Shown: positions 1 through 11,127, numbered from the stretch's first letter. The stretch is DNA of 64,000 nucleotides from Lelliottia nimipressuralis (GCF_004115925.1 NZ_SDDX01000026.1:1-64000), one strand, 5' to 3'. Notes: a model not told the origin generated them from the sequence alone. Program-made: numbers and translations.

Positions 1-47
1 CTGATACAGATTAATTAATGCGCAGGAATGCGTGTTGATACAGAATT

Positions 48-167
48 TGCCTGGCGGCTTTAGCGCGGTGGTCCCACCTGACCCCATGCCGAACTCAGAA
101 GTGAAACGCCGTAGCGCCGATGGTAGTGTGGGGTCTCCCCATGTGAGAGTAGGGAACTGCCAGGCAT
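48..167 (+). rRNA. rrf: 5S ribosomal RNA
   Basis: The 120-nt sequence starts TGCCTGGCGGC and ends with the complementary CTGCCAGGCAT, so the 5' and 3' ends pair as helix I. The internal GGTCCCACCTGACCCCATGC and GTGAGAGTAGGGAACTGCC motifs are those of enterobacterial 5S rRNA. The 47 nt before it are the 23S-5S spacer of the same rrn operon, whose 16S and 23S genes lie outside the window. Its position next to metA matches rrnE of E. coli, although yjaA and yjaB are not present here. Confidence 0.98.
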
Positions 168-181
168 CAAACAAGTGAAGA

Positions 182-207
182 GGCCATCCGCAAGGATGGC
201 CTTTTTT
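182..207 (+). terminator. rrn operon terminator
   Basis: An 8-bp perfect stem (GGCCATCC / GGATGGCC) with a GCAA tetraloop is followed directly by six T residues. It lies 14 nt after the 5S gene and would end the rRNA transcript. Confidence 0.93.
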
Positions 208-307
208 CGTTTTTGTCCTTTCTTATTTGTTCCCCTGTTTCCCCTCCGTGAAACTTTCTCACCTTCCTCTTACAGACTCGACATTCGCACGATTCCTGGG
301 TATTGTC

Positions 308-339
308 AGCTATCTGGATGTCTAAACGTTTATACGTAT
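308..339 (+). promoter_or_regulatory. MetJ operator (four tandem met boxes) of metA
   Basis: Four adjacent 8-mers resemble the met box AGACGTCT: AGCTATCT, GGATGTCT, AAACGTTT and ATACGTAT. They end 19 nt before the metA start. Tandem 8-bp boxes bound by MetJ with S-adenosylmethionine are the known control of metA, and the same array precedes E. coli metA. Seen in sequence; MetJ binding is inferred. Confidence 0.8.
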
Positions 340-358
340 GCTGTGAGGATATAAGGTT

Positions 359-1288
359 ATGCCGATTAGGGTGCAGGACGAGCTGCCAGCCGTTAATTTC
401 TTGCGTGAAGAGAATGTCTTCGTGATGAAGGCCTCGCGCGCGACAGGTCAGGAAATTCGTCCACTTAAGGTTCTCATCCTCAACCTGATGCCCAAAAAGA
501 TTGAGACGGAAAACCAGTTCCTGCGCTTGCTCTCCAACTCCCCGCTACAGGTGGACATCCAGCTGCTGCGCGTCGATGCCCGTGAATCGCGCAACACACC
601 GTCCGAGCATCTCAATAACTTCTACTGCAACTTCGAAGATATCCGCAACGACAACTTTGATGGTCTGATCGTCACGGGTGCACCGCTGGGCCTGGTTGAG
701 TTCAACGACGTGGCCTACTGGCCGCAGATCAAACAGGTACTCGAGTGGGCCAAAGATCACGTCACTTCAACGCTCTTTGTCTGTTGGGCGGTACAAGCGG
801 CACTGAATATTCTCTATGGCATCCCGAAGCAAACCCGTACGGAAAAGCTGTCTGGCGTCTACGAACACCATATTCTCCATCCTCATGCGTTGCTGACGCG
901 CGGTTTTGACGACTCTTTCCTCGCGCCTCACTCGCGCTACGCGGATTTCCCGGCCGCGCTGATTCGTGATTACACGGATCTCGAGATCCTGGCCGAAACG
1001 GAAGATGGCGACGCCTATCTGTTCGCCAGTAAAGACAAACGTATCGCCTTTGTGACGGGACATCCGGAATACGATGCGCATACCCTGGCGAGCGAATTTT
1101 TCCGCGATGTGGAAGCGGGGTTAACCCCGGAAGTGCCGTACAACTATTTCCCGAAAAACGATCCGCAAAACACGCCAAGAGCAACCTGGCGCAGCCATGG
1201 CAATTTGCTGTTTACTAACTGGCTCAACTATTACGTCTACCAGATCACGCCATACGATCTGCGCCACATGAATCCGACGTTAGATTAA
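359..1288 (+). CDS. metA: Homoserine O-succinyltransferase
   Basis: MetA transfers succinyl from succinyl-CoA to homoserine, the first committed step of methionine synthesis, in the cytoplasm. The 309-aa protein has the usual family length. The catalytic cysteine is C142 in the motif [11 protein letters not shown], and the His/Glu pair is H235 and E237 in GHPEYDA. The start ATG is preceded by AAGG and sits just after the MetJ operator, so methionine represses it. It is a single-gene unit with its own terminator. The gene is intact and unremarkable; in other organisms close relatives use acetyl-CoA, but the enterobacterial enzyme uses succinyl-CoA. Confidence 0.97.
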   Translation: MPIRVQDELPAVNFLREENVFVMKASRATGQEIRPLKVLILNLMPKKIETENQFLRLLSNSPLQVDIQLLRVDARESRNTPSEHLNNFYCNFEDIRNDNFDGLIVTGAPLGLVEFNDVAYWPQIKQVLEWAKDHVTSTLFVCWAVQAALNILYGIPKQTRTEKLSGVYEHHILHPHALLTRGFDDSFLAPHSRYADFPAALIRDYTDLEILAETEDGDAYLFASKDKRIAFVTGHPEYDAHTLASEFFRDVEAGLTPEVPYNYFPKNDPQNTPRATWRSHGNLLFTNWLNYYVYQITPYDLRHMNPTLD

Positions 1289-1332
1289 TCCTCTGCGCAG
1301 AACGATCCTAAAGCGTTTCAGCATTCCAGATC

Positions 1333-1358
1333 AGGCACCTTCGGGTGCCTTTTTTATT
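1333..1358 (+). terminator. metA terminator
   Basis: A 7-bp stem AGGCACC / GGTGCCT closed by a TTCG tetraloop is followed by TTTTTATTT. It begins 44 nt after the metA stop codon. Confidence 0.9.
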
Positions 1359-1433
1359 TCCGAAACACCCCTCATCCGTTAAATGATTTTTAATCTCTTC
1401 CTAATCAATAAGATAAGAACAATATTTAATTAA

Positions 1434-1475
1434 AATGGAAATTGTTTTTGATTTTAGAAAAATAATGGATAGTCT
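1434..1475 (+). promoter_or_regulatory. aceBAK promoter region with IclR operator
   Basis: The sequence TGGAAATTGTTTTTGA (1436-1451) matches the first half of the IclR consensus TGGAAATNATTTCCA and the surrounding AT-rich stretch corresponds to the E. coli aceB operator-promoter. It lies about 110 nt before aceB. IclR represses the operon; glyoxylate and pyruvate tune its binding. A second IclR-like box is present before iclR itself (7273-7287), which supports the assignment. Confidence 0.7.
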
Positions 1476-1559
1476 TAAATCTGCTGAGCGAAAACCACAC
1501 AACGATCTTTCGCTCGCAGTGGGGGACGCTTTTTTGGATCTTTGATGAGGAGCAGCGAA

Positions 1560-3161
1560 ATGAATCAACAGGCAACGACCACCGATGAACTGACGTTTAA
1601 CCAACCCAATGGTGAGCTGGAACAGCAGGTTCTGACACCAGATGCCGTCGAGTTTCTGGCTGAGCTGGTGACACGCTTTGCACCGAAGCGCAATAAACTG
1701 CTGGCGGCTCGTATTCAGCAACAGCAGGACATCGATAACGGTAAGCTTCCAGACTTCATTTCGGAAACCGCTTCCATTCGTAACTCAGCCTGGAAAATCC
1801 GTGGTATTCCGCAGGATTTACAGGATCGTCGCGTCGAAATCACCGGCCCGGTTGAGCGTAAAATGGTGATTAACGCTATGAATGCCAATGTAAAAGTGTT
1901 CATGGCAGACTTCGAAGATTCACTGGCGCCAGACTGGCGTAAAGTGATCGAGGGGCAAATTAACCTGCGCGATGCGGTCAATGGCACTATCAGCTACACC
2001 AATGAAGCCGGAAAAATCTATCAGCTGAAACCCAATCCTGCCGTACTGATTTGCCGTGTGCGCGGCCTGCATCTGCCTGAAAAACACGTCACATGGCGCA
2101 ACGAAGCCATTCCCGGAAGCCTGTTTGATTTTGCGCTCTACTTCTTCCACAACCATAAAAGCCTGCTGGCAAAAGGGAGTGGCCCTTATTTCTACCTGCC
2201 AAAAACGCAGTCATGGCAGGAAGCGGCCTGGTGGAGCGAGGTATTCAGCTACGCGGAAGATCGCTTCAATCTGCCGCGCGGCACCATCAAAGCCACCCTG
2301 CTGATCGAAACGCTGCCGGCAGTGTTCCAGATGGATGAAATCCTGCACGCCCTGCGCGACCACATCGTCGGCCTGAATTGTGGGCGCTGGGATTACATCT
2401 TCAGCTACATCAAAACCCTGAAAAATCATCCAGACCGCGTGCTGCCCGATCGCCAGGCGGTCACTATGGACAAGCCTTTCCTGAGTGCCTACTCACGCCT
2501 GCTGATCAAGACCTGCCATAAACGCGGCGCGTTCGCGATGGGGGGGATGGCGGCCTTTATTCCGAGTAAAGATGCCGAGCGCAATAATCAGGTGCTGACC
2601 AAAGTGAAGGCGGATAAAGAGCTTGAAGCCCGCAACGGCCACGATGGCACCTGGGTTGCCCATCCGGGTCTGGCGGACACGGCGATGGAGGTTTTCAACA
2701 GCGTACTGGGTGAGAACAAAAATCAGCTTTTCGTCACCCGCGAAGACGACGCACCTGTCTCAGCTGAAGAGCTGCTGATGCCGTGCGAGGGCGAGCGAAC
2801 TGAAGCAGGCATGCGCGCCAATATTCGCGTTGCGGTCCAGTACATCGAAGCATGGATCTCGGGCAATGGTTGCGTCCCGATTTACGGCCTGATGGAAGAT
2901 GCCGCCACGGCGGAAATCTCACGTACCTCTATCTGGCAGTGGATCCACCACCAGAAAACGCTCAATAACGGCAAACCGGTCACTAAATCCCTGTTCCGCC
3001 AGATGCTTGCCGAAGAGATGCGGGTGATTCAGGACGAGCTGGGCGAACACCGCTTCAGCAGTGGCCGTTTTGACGATGCCGCGCGTCTGATGGAGCAAAT
3101 CACGACGTCTGAAGAATTAATCGACTTCCTTACTTTGCCCGGCTATCGCCTGCTGGCCTAA
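1560..3161 (+). CDS. aceB: Malate synthase A
   Basis: AceB condenses glyoxylate with acetyl-CoA to malate in the glyoxylate bypass, allowing growth on acetate and fatty acids. The chosen ATG (protein starting MNQQATTTDEL) gives 533 aa, the exact E. coli length, and has AGGAG 9 nt upstream; an in-frame ATG at 1542 would add six residues but has no good ribosome site. The metal/substrate region FMADFEDSLAPDW lies near residue 115 and the C-terminus ends in TLPGYRLLA as in family members. First gene of aceBAK. The 135-nt gap to aceA contains a hairpin. Confidence 0.97.
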   Translation: MNQQATTTDELTFNQPNGELEQQVLTPDAVEFLAELVTRFAPKRNKLLAARIQQQQDIDNGKLPDFISETASIRNSAWKIRGIPQDLQDRRVEITGPVERKMVINAMNANVKVFMADFEDSLAPDWRKVIEGQINLRDAVNGTISYTNEAGKIYQLKPNPAVLICRVRGLHLPEKHVTWRNEAIPGSLFDFALYFFHNHKSLLAKGSGPYFYLPKTQSWQEAAWWSEVFSYAEDRFNLPRGTIKATLLIETLPAVFQMDEILHALRDHIVGLNCGRWDYIFSYIKTLKNHPDRVLPDRQAVTMDKPFLSAYSRLLIKTCHKRGAFAMGGMAAFIPSKDAERNNQVLTKVKADKELEARNGHDGTWVAHPGLADTAMEVFNSVLGENKNQLFVTREDDAPVSAEELLMPCEGERTEAGMRANIRVAVQYIEAWISGNGCVPIYGLMEDAATAEISRTSIWQWIHHQKTLNNGKPVTKSLFRQMLAEEMRVIQDELGEHRFSSGRFDDAARLMEQITTSEELIDFLTLPGYRLLA

Positions 3162-3194
3162 CTACCCAGGCTATTTTGTTCGCCATTTTGGCCC

Positions 3195-3233
3195 CGGCAG
3201 TGCTCAGAATCCCGTTGGTTCTAGCGCTGGCCG
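3195..3233 (+). other. aceB-aceA intercistronic hairpin
   Basis: An imperfect inverted repeat of about 14 base pairs can form here: CGGC with GCCG-type pairing, AGTGCT with AGCGCT (one G-U), and AGAA with TTCT, around a 9-nt loop. There is no T-tract, so it is not a standard terminator. It may stabilise the upstream or downstream mRNA or mark a processing site. A shorter CCTGG-GAAG-CCAGG hairpin follows just before the aceA ribosome site. Confidence 0.5.
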
Positions 3234-3296
3234 TGACCAAACTGCCTTCACCAATAACGCCTGGGAAGCCAGGACGATAATATGGAGCATCTGCAC

Positions 3297-4601
3297 ATGA
3301 AAACCCGTACCCAACAAATCGAAGAATTACAAAAAGAGTGGACTCAACCGCGCTGGGAAGGCATCAACCGCCCGTACAGCGCAGAGGAAGTGGTGAAACT
3401 GCGCGGTTCGGTCAATCCGGAATGCACGCTGGCGCAGCTCGGTGCCGCGAAAATGTGGCGTCTGCTGCACGGCGAATCGAAAAAAGGGTATATCAACAGC
3501 CTCGGTGCGTTGACCGGTGGCCAGGCGTTGCAGCAGGCGAAAGCGGGGATTGAAGCGGTCTATCTCTCCGGCTGGCAGGTGGCGGCCGACGCCAACCTGG
3601 CCTCCAGCATGTATCCGGATCAGTCGCTCTATCCGGCCAACTCCGTACCCTCGGTGGTCGATCGGATCAACAACACTTTCCGTCGCGCGGATCAGATCCA
3701 GTGGGCATCCGGCATTGAGCCAAACGATCCGCGTTTCGTGGACTACTTCCTGCCTATCGTGGCGGATGCCGAAGCAGGTTTTGGCGGCGTACTGAATGCG
3801 TTTGAGCTGATGAAATCAATGATTGAAGCCGGTGCAGCGGCGGTTCACTTTGAAGATCAGCTCGCGTCCGTGAAGAAGTGCGGCCATATGGGCGGCAAAG
3901 TGCTGGTGCCGACGCAAGAAGCGATCCAGAAACTGGTCGCCGCGCGTCTGGCGGCGGATGTTCTGGGCGTGCCGACCCTGGTTATCGCCCGTACCGATGC
4001 GGACGCGGCGGATCTGATTACCTCTGACTGCGACCCTTACGACAGCGAATTCATTACCGGTGAGCGCACCAGCGAAGGGTTCTACCGTACGCATGCGGGT
4101 ATCGAGCAGGCTATCAGCCGCGGTCTGGCCTACGCCCCGTATGCCGACCTGGTGTGGTGCGAAACCTCCACGCCGGACCTGGCGCTGGCAAAACGCTTTG
4201 CCGATGCGATCCATGCTAAATATCCAGGCAAACTGCTGGCATACAATTGCTCGCCGTCGTTCAACTGGCAGAAGAATCTGGATGATAAAACCATCGCCAG
4301 CTTCCAGCAGCAACTCTCTGAGATGGGCTACAAATACCAGTTCATCACCCTCGCGGGTATCCACAGCATGTGGTTCAACATGTTCGATCTGGCCCACGCC
4401 TACGCGCAGGGCGAGGGCATGAAGCACTACGTGGAAAAAGTGCAGCAGCCAGAATTTGCAGCCAGCAAAGAGGGCTACACCTTTGCCTCTCACCAGCAGG
4501 AAGTGGGCACGGGCTATTTCGACAACGTCACGACGATCATTCAGGGCGGCGCCTCATCGGTTACGGCGTTGACCGGTTCGACTGAAGAATCACAGTTCTG
4601 A
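3297..4601 (+). CDS. aceA: Isocitrate lyase
   Basis: AceA splits isocitrate into succinate and glyoxylate, the branch-point reaction of the glyoxylate shunt. The 434-aa product (start [10 protein letters not shown]) equals the E. coli length; GGAG lies 9 nt before this ATG, whereas the in-frame ATG at 3282 overlaps that same site and is unlikely. The signature KKCGHMGG places the catalytic cysteine at C195, and the acidic metal-binding stretch DAEAGFGG lies near residue 157. Second gene of aceBAK, controlled by IclR through the aceB promoter, with a palindrome after it. Confidence 0.97.
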   Translation: MKTRTQQIEELQKEWTQPRWEGINRPYSAEEVVKLRGSVNPECTLAQLGAAKMWRLLHGESKKGYINSLGALTGGQALQQAKAGIEAVYLSGWQVAADANLASSMYPDQSLYPANSVPSVVDRINNTFRRADQIQWASGIEPNDPRFVDYFLPIVADAEAGFGGVLNAFELMKSMIEAGAAAVHFEDQLASVKKCGHMGGKVLVPTQEAIQKLVAARLAADVLGVPTLVIARTDADAADLITSDCDPYDSEFITGERTSEGFYRTHAGIEQAISRGLAYAPYADLVWCETSTPDLALAKRFADAIHAKYPGKLLAYNCSPSFNWQKNLDDKTIASFQQQLSEMGYKYQFITLAGIHSMWFNMFDLAHAYAQGEGMKHYVEKVQQPEFAASKEGYTFASHQQEVGTGYFDNVTTIIQGGASSVTALTGSTEESQF

Positions 4602-4609
4602 TGTTTTCC

Positions 4610-4632
4610 CCCTCTCCCCGCAGGGGAGAGGG
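4610..4632. repeat. aceA-aceK palindrome
   Basis: A perfect 10-bp stem CCCTCTCCCC / GGGGAGAGGG with a 3-nt loop fills most of the 49-nt aceA-aceK gap, and is followed by CCGGGATGAGGGG that contains the aceK ribosome site. Palindromes of this form are common between genes in enterobacteria. E. coli has REP sequences at the same place, thought to lower aceK expression relative to aceA by mRNA decay or partial termination. Confidence 0.75.
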
Positions 4633-4650
4633 CCGGGATGAGGGGAGCCT

Positions 4651-6378
4651 ATGTCGCGTGGCCTGGAGTTACTGATTGCACAAACCATCCTGCAGGGCTT
4701 CGACGCGCAGTATGGCCGTTTTCTGGAAGTGACTTCAGGCGCGCAGCAGCGCTTCGAACACGCCGACTGGCACGCCGTACAGCAGGCGATGAAACAGCGT
4801 ATCCATCTTTACGATCATCACGTGGGTCTGGTGGTCGAGCAGTTGCGCTGCATTACCGATGGCAAAAGCCCCGACGCCGATTTTCTGCTCCGCGTAAAAG
4901 AGCACTACACCCATCTGTTGCCGGATTACCCGCGCTTCGAGATTGCGGAGAGCTTTTTCAACTCCGTCTATTGCCGGTTATTTGACCACCGCTCGTTATC
5001 TCCTGAGCGGTTATTTATTTTCAGCTCTCAGCCTGAGCGTCGCTTTCGCACCATCCCGCGCCCGCTGGCGAAGGATTTCTTCCCCGAACACGGCTGGGAA
5101 AGTCTGTTGAGCAAAATGCTCTCGGATTTACCGCTGCGTTTGCCATGGCAAAACAAAACGCGCGACGTGGGCTATATCGTCGCGCATCTGACGGACGCTT
5201 TCGGCACCGACGTTTTACAACGCAGCCATTTACAGGTGGCTAACGAACTGTTTTTCCGCAATAAAGCCGCCTGGCTGGTCGGGAAGTTGCTCACCCCCAC
5301 GGCCACCATTCCCTTTCTGTTGCCGATCCATCGTACGGATGATGGCGAGCTTTTTGTCGATACCTGTCTGACAACCAGCGCCGAGGCGAGCATTGTCTTC
5401 GGCTTCGCCCGCTCCTATTTCATGGTTTATGCGCCACACCCCGCCGCGTTGGTGGAGTGGCTGCGCGAGCTGCTCCCCGTCAAAACCACCGCTGAGCTGT
5501 ATATGGCGATTGGCTGTCAAAAACACGCGAAAACTGAGAGCTATCGCGAATACCTGCACTACATCAGCAGTAGCGACGAACAGTTCATCGAAGCGCCTGG
5601 TATTCGTGGGATGGTGATGCTGGTCTTCACGCTGCCGGGTTTTGATCGTGTGTTTAAGGTCATCAAAGATAAATTCGCGCCGCAGAAAGAGATGACGGCG
5701 GCGCACGTCCGCGCCTGCTATCAGCTGGTCAAAGAGCACGACCGCGTGGGGCGCATGGCCGACACCCAGGAGTTCGAAAACTTTGTGCTGGATAAACGGC
5801 AGATCGCGCCTGCGCTAATGACCCTGCTAATGCAGGAAGCGCCGGGCAAAATCACCGATCTGGGCGATAAGATTGCCATCAGCCATCTTTATATCGAACG
5901 CCGAATGGTGCCGCTCAATATCTGGCTGGAGCAGGTGGACGGCCAGGCGCTGCGTGATGCGATTGAAGAGTACGGCAACGCGATCCGCCAACTGGCAGCG
6001 GCCAATATTTTTCCCGGCGATATGCTGTTTAAAAACTTTGGCGTGACGCGCCACGGGCGGGTGGTGTTCTACGATTACGATGAAATTTGCTATATGACCG
6101 AGGTGAATTTCCGCGATATCCCGGCTGCGCGCTATCCGGAAGATGAGCTGGCCAGCGAGCCGTGGTACAGCGTCTCGCCGGGCGATGTCTTCCCGGAGGA
6201 GTTTCGCCACTGGCTCTGCGCCGACCCGCGCATCGGGCCGTTATTTGCAGAGATGCACGAAGATCTGTTCCACGCCGACTACTGGCGCGGTCTGCAAACG
6301 CGCATCAAAAACGGTTACGTTGAAGATGTGTACGCCTACCGCAGGCGGCAGCGTTTTAGCGTGCGGTGGTCAATGTAG
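4651..6378 (+). CDS. aceK: Isocitrate dehydrogenase kinase/phosphatase
   Basis: AceK reversibly phosphorylates isocitrate dehydrogenase and so divides isocitrate between the TCA cycle and the glyoxylate bypass. The 575-aa protein is close to the 574-578 aa family norm and begins [13 protein letters not shown]. The protein-kinase-like C-terminal half contains the catalytic loop [10 protein letters not shown] (about residue 455) and the metal-binding DYDE motif that follows. GGGGAG lies 5-10 nt before ATG, inside the tail of the upstream palindrome. Third gene of aceBAK. The gene is intact. Confidence 0.96.
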   Translation: MSRGLELLIAQTILQGFDAQYGRFLEVTSGAQQRFEHADWHAVQQAMKQRIHLYDHHVGLVVEQLRCITDGKSPDADFLLRVKEHYTHLLPDYPRFEIAESFFNSVYCRLFDHRSLSPERLFIFSSQPERRFRTIPRPLAKDFFPEHGWESLLSKMLSDLPLRLPWQNKTRDVGYIVAHLTDAFGTDVLQRSHLQVANELFFRNKAAWLVGKLLTPTATIPFLLPIHRTDDGELFVDTCLTTSAEASIVFGFARSYFMVYAPHPAALVEWLRELLPVKTTAELYMAIGCQKHAKTESYREYLHYISSSDEQFIEAPGIRGMVMLVFTLPGFDRVFKVIKDKFAPQKEMTAAHVRACYQLVKEHDRVGRMADTQEFENFVLDKRQIAPALMTLLMQEAPGKITDLGDKIAISHLYIERRMVPLNIWLEQVDGQALRDAIEEYGNAIRQLAAANIFPGDMLFKNFGVTRHGRVVFYDYDEICYMTEVNFRDIPAARYPEDELASEPWYSVSPGDVFPEEFRHWLCADPRIGPLFAEMHEDLFHADYWRGLQTRIKNGYVEDVYAYRRRQRFSVRWSM

Positions 6379-6384
6379 TGTTTC

Positions 6385-6405
6385 CCCTCTCTTACGAGGA
6401 GAGGG
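6385..6405. terminator. Hairpin between convergent aceK and iclR
   Basis: A 7-bp stem CCCTCTC / GAGAGGG with a 7-nt loop lies between the aceK and iclR stop codons. It has no strong T-tract on either strand, so it may act as an mRNA 3'-end barrier instead of an efficient intrinsic terminator. Confidence 0.4.
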
Positions 6406-6424
6406 AATCAGGCCGCATACAAGC

Positions 6425-7249
6425 TTAGCGAATCCCACCATACGCCAGCGTCACTTCCTTCGCCGCTTTGATGACCAGCGCGCCCAGCTCGGTGACGCGG
6501 TCATCGGTCACGCGCGAGATCGGCCCAGAAATGGAGATCGCGGCGAAGGGTTCGCGGTGCTCATCAAAAATACACGCCGCGATACAGCGCAGACCCAGCG
6601 CATGTTCTTCATCATCGAACGAATAGCCGCGCTTGCGCGTCTGGGCCAAATCATCCTTCAGATGCAGCGGGGAGACCAGCGTGGCATGCGTATAGGCATG
6701 CAGCCCTTTGCGGTGCAGCAGGCCAGTAACTTGCTCCTCGCTGAGCTGCGAGAGAAAGGCTTTCCCCGCACCCGACGCATGCATCGGCAGCTTACCGCCA
6801 ATGGGTGCGGACATCCGCATCAGCTGCGTACACTGCACCTGGTCAATGATAATCGCCTGATGGTCGCTTTGATCGAGCACCGCCAGGTTGACCGTCTCGC
6901 CAGAATCTTCCATCAGTTTGCGCAGGATCGGATGCACAATCGCCAGCAGATTACGGCTCTGCAAAAAGCTGCTGCCGACGATAAACGCATGGGCACCGAC
7001 GGACCAGTGGCCCAGTTCACCCACCTGACGGACAAAGCCCAACTGCTGCATGGTGCTTAACAGACGGTGCGTGGTGGAGTTCGGCAGGCCTGCCTGCTGC
7101 GCCAGCTCGGTCAGAGCCACGCTGCTGTGGGATTCCGCGATCCATTCCAGCAGCTTTAATCCGCGTGTGAGCGACTGAACTTGTCCGCCTGGCGGCGCGG
7201 TGGTGGCAGCAGGTTTTCTGCCGCGTTTTGCGGGAACGGTAGCGACCAT
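6425..7249 (-). CDS. iclR: Transcriptional repressor of the glyoxylate bypass
   Basis: IclR represses aceBAK and its own gene. The start chosen (MVATVPAKRGRKPA) gives 274 aa, the E. coli length, with AAAGGA 10 nt upstream; a longer in-frame start at 7282 would run into the operator and is rejected. The winged helix-turn-helix is near residues 35-65 (ALTELAQQAGLPNSTTHRLL), and the C-terminal effector domain contains the family stretch MHASGAGKAFLSQ. It faces aceK and is divergent from metH. The N-terminal RGRKP motif is an AT-hook-like basic tail seen in this subfamily. Confidence 0.96.
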   Translation of the reverse strand: MVATVPAKRGRKPAATTAPPGGQVQSLTRGLKLLEWIAESHSSVALTELAQQAGLPNSTTHRLLSTMQQLGFVRQVGELGHWSVGAHAFIVGSSFLQSRNLLAIVHPILRKLMEDSGETVNLAVLDQSDHQAIIIDQVQCTQLMRMSAPIGGKLPMHASGAGKAFLSQLSEEQVTGLLHRKGLHAYTHATLVSPLHLKDDLAQTRKRGYSFDDEEHALGLRCIAACIFDEHREPFAAISISGPISRVTDDRVTELGALVIKAAKEVTLAYGGIR

Positions 7250-7272
7250 GACGGAATCCTTTTTCTGTATCG

Positions 7273-7287
7273 TGGAAATCATTTTCG
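7273..7287. promoter_or_regulatory. IclR autoregulatory operator
   Basis: The sequence TGGAAATCATTTTCG matches the IclR consensus TGGAAATNATTTCCA at 13 of 15 positions. It lies 24-38 nt upstream of the iclR start codon, where autorepression is known in E. coli. Confidence 0.7.
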
Positions 7288-7339
7288 TTTTATTTGGTGA
7301 ATTTGCAACCGTTATCCTGACTGATCGGAGGAGTGATAG

Positions 7340-7358
7340 TGAACATGTCTCATGTTAA
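7340..7358. promoter_or_regulatory. Possible MetR site before metH
   Basis: An imperfect inverted repeat TGAACATG-TCT-CATGTTAA lies 86-104 nt before metH in the iclR-metH divergent region. MetR activates metH and prefers TGAA-N5-TTCA-like dyads; the match is partial, so this is a suggestion only. Confidence 0.35.
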
Positions 7359-7443
7359 CGCTGCGTCACTTCTCCACCCTGCGAGATTATGCCAGTATGG
7401 ACTGCTGGCCTTTTGGCCTTGTTGAGCGTTGTCGGGAGCGAGT

Positions 7444-10400
7444 GTGAGCAGCAAAGTAGATCAACTGCGTGCGCAGTTAAATGAACGAATTCTGGTGCTG
7501 GACGGCGGCATGGGCACCATGATCCAGAGCTATCGTCTGAGTGAAGACGATTTTCGCGGCGAGCGTTTCGCCGACTGGCCTTGCGACCTGAAAGGGAACA
7601 ATGACCTGCTGGTGCTGAGTAAACCGGATGTCATCGCGGCCATCCATAACGCCTATTTTGAGGCGGGCGCGGACATCGTCGAAACCAATACCTTCAACTC
7701 GACAACCATCGCCATGGCGGATTACCAGATGGAATCCCTGTCGGCAGAAATCAATTTTGAGGCCGCCAGGCTGGCGCGCGCCTGCGCCGATGCATGGACG
7801 GCCCGCACGCCGGACAAACCGCGCTACGTCGCCGGGGTGCTTGGCCCCACCAACCGTACCGCCTCGATTTCACCGGATGTAAACGATCCGGCCTTCCGTA
7901 ACGTGACCTTTGATCAGCTGGTCGAAGCCTATCGTGAATCCACCAAAGCGCTGGTGGAAGGGGGCTGCGATCTGATCATGATCGAAACGGTGTTCGACAC
8001 CCTCAACGCGAAAGCCGCGATCTTTGCGGTGAAGGAAGAGATGGAAGCGCTGGGCGTCGATCTGCCGATTATGGTCTCGGGCACCATTACGGATGCCTCC
8101 GGGCGCACCCTTTCCGGTCAGACGACGGAAGCGTTTTACAACTCCCTGCGCCACGCGGATGCCCTCACATTTGGCCTCAACTGCGCCCTCGGCCCGGATG
8201 AACTGCGCCAGTACGTGCAGGAACTCTCCCGCATCGCCGAGTGCTACGTTACGGCGCACCCGAACGCCGGCCTGCCAAATGCCTTTGGCGAATACGATCT
8301 CGATGCAACGACGATGGCCGCGCAAATTCGGGAGTGGGCAGAATCGGGTTTCCTGAACATCGTCGGCGGCTGCTGCGGCACCACGCCGGAACATATCGCT
8401 GCCATGAGCAATGCCGTCGCAGGCTTGCCGCCGCGCCCGTTACCGACGCTGCCGGTGGCTTGTCGTCTGGCGGGCCTTGAGCCGCTGACCATCGCCGATG
8501 ACAGCCTGTTTGTGAACGTCGGTGAACGTACTAACGTCACCGGTTCCGCTAAGTTCAAGCGGTTAATCAAAGAAGAAAAATACAGCGAAGCGCTGGACGT
8601 TGCCCGCCAGCAGGTGGAAAGCGGTGCGCAGATCATCGATATCAACATGGATGAAGGGATGCTCGACGCCGAAGCGGCGATGGTGCGTTTCCTGAATCTG
8701 ATTGCCGGTGAGCCGGACATCGCCCGCGTGCCGATCATGATTGACTCCTCAAAGTGGGACGTCATCGAAAAAGGGCTGAAGTGCATTCAGGGCAAAGGCA
8801 TTGTTAACTCTATCTCGATGAAAGAGGGGGTGGAGCCGTTTATTCATCACGCTAAACGGGTGCGCCGCTATGGCGCGGCTGTGGTGGTGATGGCGTTTGA
8901 CGAAGTCGGCCAGGCCGATACCCGCGAACGCAAGATTGAGATTTGCCGCCGCGCGTACAAAATCCTGACGGGAGAGGTCGGTTTCCCGCCAGAAGACATC
9001 ATTTTCGACCCCAATATCTTTGCCGTCGCGACGGGTATCGAAGAGCACAACAACTACGCGCAGGACTTTATCGGCGCCTGCGAGGATATCAAACGCGAGC
9101 TGCCGCATGCGCTGATCTCCGGCGGTGTCTCCAACGTTTCGTTCTCATTCCGCGGTAACGATCCGGTTCGTGAAGCCATTCACGCCGTGTTCCTCTACTA
9201 CGCCATCCGTAACGGCATGGATATGGGGATCGTCAACGCCGGACAGCTGGCAATTTATGACGACCTGCCCGCCGAGCTGCGCGACGCCGTGGAAGACGTG
9301 ATCCTCAACCGCCGCGACGACTCCACTGAACGGATGCTGGAGCTGGCGGAGAAATATCGCGGCAGTAAAAGCGACGAAAGCGCCCAGGTTCAGCAGGCCG
9401 AGTGGCGCTCGTGGGACGTGAAAAAGCGTCTGGAATACTCGCTGGTCAAAGGCATTACTGAATTTATCGAGCTGGATACCGAAGAGGCCCGCCAGCTCTC
9501 CGCTCGCCCGATTGAGGTGATCGAAGGGCCGCTGATGGACGGGATGAACGTGGTCGGCGACCTGTTTGGCGAGGGCAAAATGTTCCTGCCGCAGGTGGTC
9601 AAATCCGCGCGCGTTATGAAACAGGCGGTGGCCTATCTCGAACCCTACATTGAGGCCAGCAAAGAAAAAGGGCAGACCAACGGCAAGATGGTGATCGCCA
9701 CCGTCAAAGGCGACGTCCACGATATCGGCAAAAATATCGTCGGCGTGGTACTGCAGTGCAATAACTACGAAATCATCGACCTCGGTGTGATGGTACCGGC
9801 AGACAAAATCCTCAAAACCGCGCGCGAAGTGAATGCGGATTTGATCGGCCTTTCCGGGCTTATCACGCCGTCGCTGGACGAAATGGTCAACGTGGCGAAG
9901 GAGATGGAGCGCCAGGGCTTTACCATTCCGCTGCTGATTGGCGGTGCGACGACCTCAAAAGCGCACACTGCGGTGAAAATCGAGCAAAACTATAGCGGGC
10001 CGACGGTCTACGTACAGAACGCCTCACGCACCGTGGGGGTGGTGTCGGCCTTGCTCTCTGCGACCCAGCGTGATGATTTTGTCGCGAAAACCCGCAAAGA
10101 GTACGACACCGTTCGTATCCAGCATGGCCGCAAAAAACCGCGCACTCCGCCAGTGACGCTAGCCGCCGCGCGGGAAAACGATCTGGCTTTCGACTGGGCA
10201 AGTTACACGCCGCCGGTGGCGCATCGCCTGGGCGTGCAGGCGGTCACGGCGAACATCGAAACCCTGCGTAATTACATCGACTGGACGCCGTTCTTCATGA
10301 CCTGGTCGCTTGCGGGAAAATACCCGCGCATTCTTGAAGATGAGGTGGTCGGTGAAGAGGCGCAGCGCCTGTTTAAAGACGCCAACGATCTGCTCGACCA

Positions 10401-11127
10401 GCTCAGCGCTGAAAAGAGCCTCAATCCGCGCGGCGTCGTGGGGCTGTTCCCGGCGAACCGCGTCGGAGATGACATCGAAATTTATCGCGATGAAACCCGC
10501 ACTAACGTGCTGGCGGTGAGCCGTCATCTGCGCCAGCAAACCGAGAAAGTCGGGTTTGCCAACTACTGCCTGGCCGATTTCGTTGCGCCAAAACTCAGCG
10601 GCAAAGCGGACTACATCGGCGCGTTCGCCGTTACCGGCGGGCTGGAAGAGGATGCTCTCGCCGAGGCTTACGAAGCGCAGCACGATGACTACAATAAAAT
10701 CATGGTGAAAGCGATTGCTGACCGCCTGGCAGAAGCCTTCGCTGAATACCTGCATGAGCGGGTGCGTAAAGTCCATTGGGGCTACGCGGCAAATGAAAAC
10801 CTCAGCAACGAGGAGCTGATTCGCGAGAACTACCAGGGGATTCGCCCGGCACCGGGCTATCCGGCCTGTCCGGAGCACACGGAAAAGGGCACCATCTGGC
10901 AGTTGCTGGATGTGGAAACCCATACGGGCATGAAGCTTACCGAATCCTACGCCATGTGGCCGGGCGCGTCCGTCTCGGGCTGGTATTTCAGCCACCCTGA
11001 CAGCAAATACTACGCGGTGGCGCAAATCCAGCGCGATCAGGTGGAAGACTACGCCTTGCGCAAAGGGATGAGTGTCTCAGAAGTAGAGCGCTGGCTGGCC
11101 CCGAATCTGGGCTACGACGCTGATTAA
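7444..11127 (+). CDS. metH: Cobalamin-dependent methionine synthase
   Basis: MetH methylates homocysteine using methyltetrahydrofolate through methylcobalamin. The GTG start at 7444 (preceded by GGGAG) gives 1,227 aa, the exact E. coli length; the earlier TTG frame start lacks support. Modules in order: homocysteine/zinc domain (about 1-350) with C310 and C311 in [10 protein letters not shown]; folate domain (355-650); cap and B12 domains with H759 of DVHDIGKN as the lower cobalt ligand; and the C-terminal S-adenosylmethionine reactivation domain (900-1227). It is divergent from iclR and has its own terminator. Intact. Confidence 0.98.
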   Translation: MSSKVDQLRAQLNERILVLDGGMGTMIQSYRLSEDDFRGERFADWPCDLKGNNDLLVLSKPDVIAAIHNAYFEAGADIVETNTFNSTTIAMADYQMESLSAEINFEAARLARACADAWTARTPDKPRYVAGVLGPTNRTASISPDVNDPAFRNVTFDQLVEAYRESTKALVEGGCDLIMIETVFDTLNAKAAIFAVKEEMEALGVDLPIMVSGTITDASGRTLSGQTTEAFYNSLRHADALTFGLNCALGPDELRQYVQELSRIAECYVTAHPNAGLPNAFGEYDLDATTMAAQIREWAESGFLNIVGGCCGTTPEHIAAMSNAVAGLPPRPLPTLPVACRLAGLEPLTIADDSLFVNVGERTNVTGSAKFKRLIKEEKYSEALDVARQQVESGAQIIDINMDEGMLDAEAAMVRFLNLIAGEPDIARVPIMIDSSKWDVIEKGLKCIQGKGIVNSISMKEGVEPFIHHAKRVRRYGAAVVVMAFDEVGQADTRERKIEICRRAYKILTGEVGFPPEDIIFDPNIFAVATGIEEHNNYAQDFIGACEDIKRELPHALISGGVSNVSFSFRGNDPVREAIHAVFLYYAIRNGMDMGIVNAGQLAIYDDLPAELRDAVEDVILNRRDDSTERMLELAEKYRGSKSDESAQVQQAEWRSWDVKKRLEYSLVKGITEFIELDTEEARQLSARPIEVIEGPLMDGMNVVGDLFGEGKMFLPQVVKSARVMKQAVAYLEPYIEASKEKGQTNGKMVIATVKGDVHDIGKNIVGVVLQCNNYEIIDLGVMVPADKILKTAREVNADLIGLSGLITPSLDEMVNVAKEMERQGFTIPLLIGGATTSKAHTAVKIEQNYSGPTVYVQNASRTVGVVSALLSATQRDDFVAKTRKEYDTVRIQHGRKKPRTPPVTLAAARENDLAFDWASYTPPVAHRLGVQAVTANIETLRNYIDWTPFFMTWSLAGKYPRILEDEVVGEEAQRLFKDANDLLDQLSAEKSLNPRGVVGLFPANRVGDDIEIYRDETRTNVLAVSRHLRQQTEKVGFANYCLADFVAPKLSGKADYIGAFAVTGGLEEDALAEAYEAQHDDYNKIMVKAIADRLAEAFAEYLHERVRKVHWGYAANENLSNEELIRENYQGIRPAPGYPACPEHTEKGTIWQLLDVETHTGMKLTESYAMWPGASVSGWYFSHPDSKYYAVAQIQRDQVEDYALRKGMSVSEVERWLAPNLGYDAD

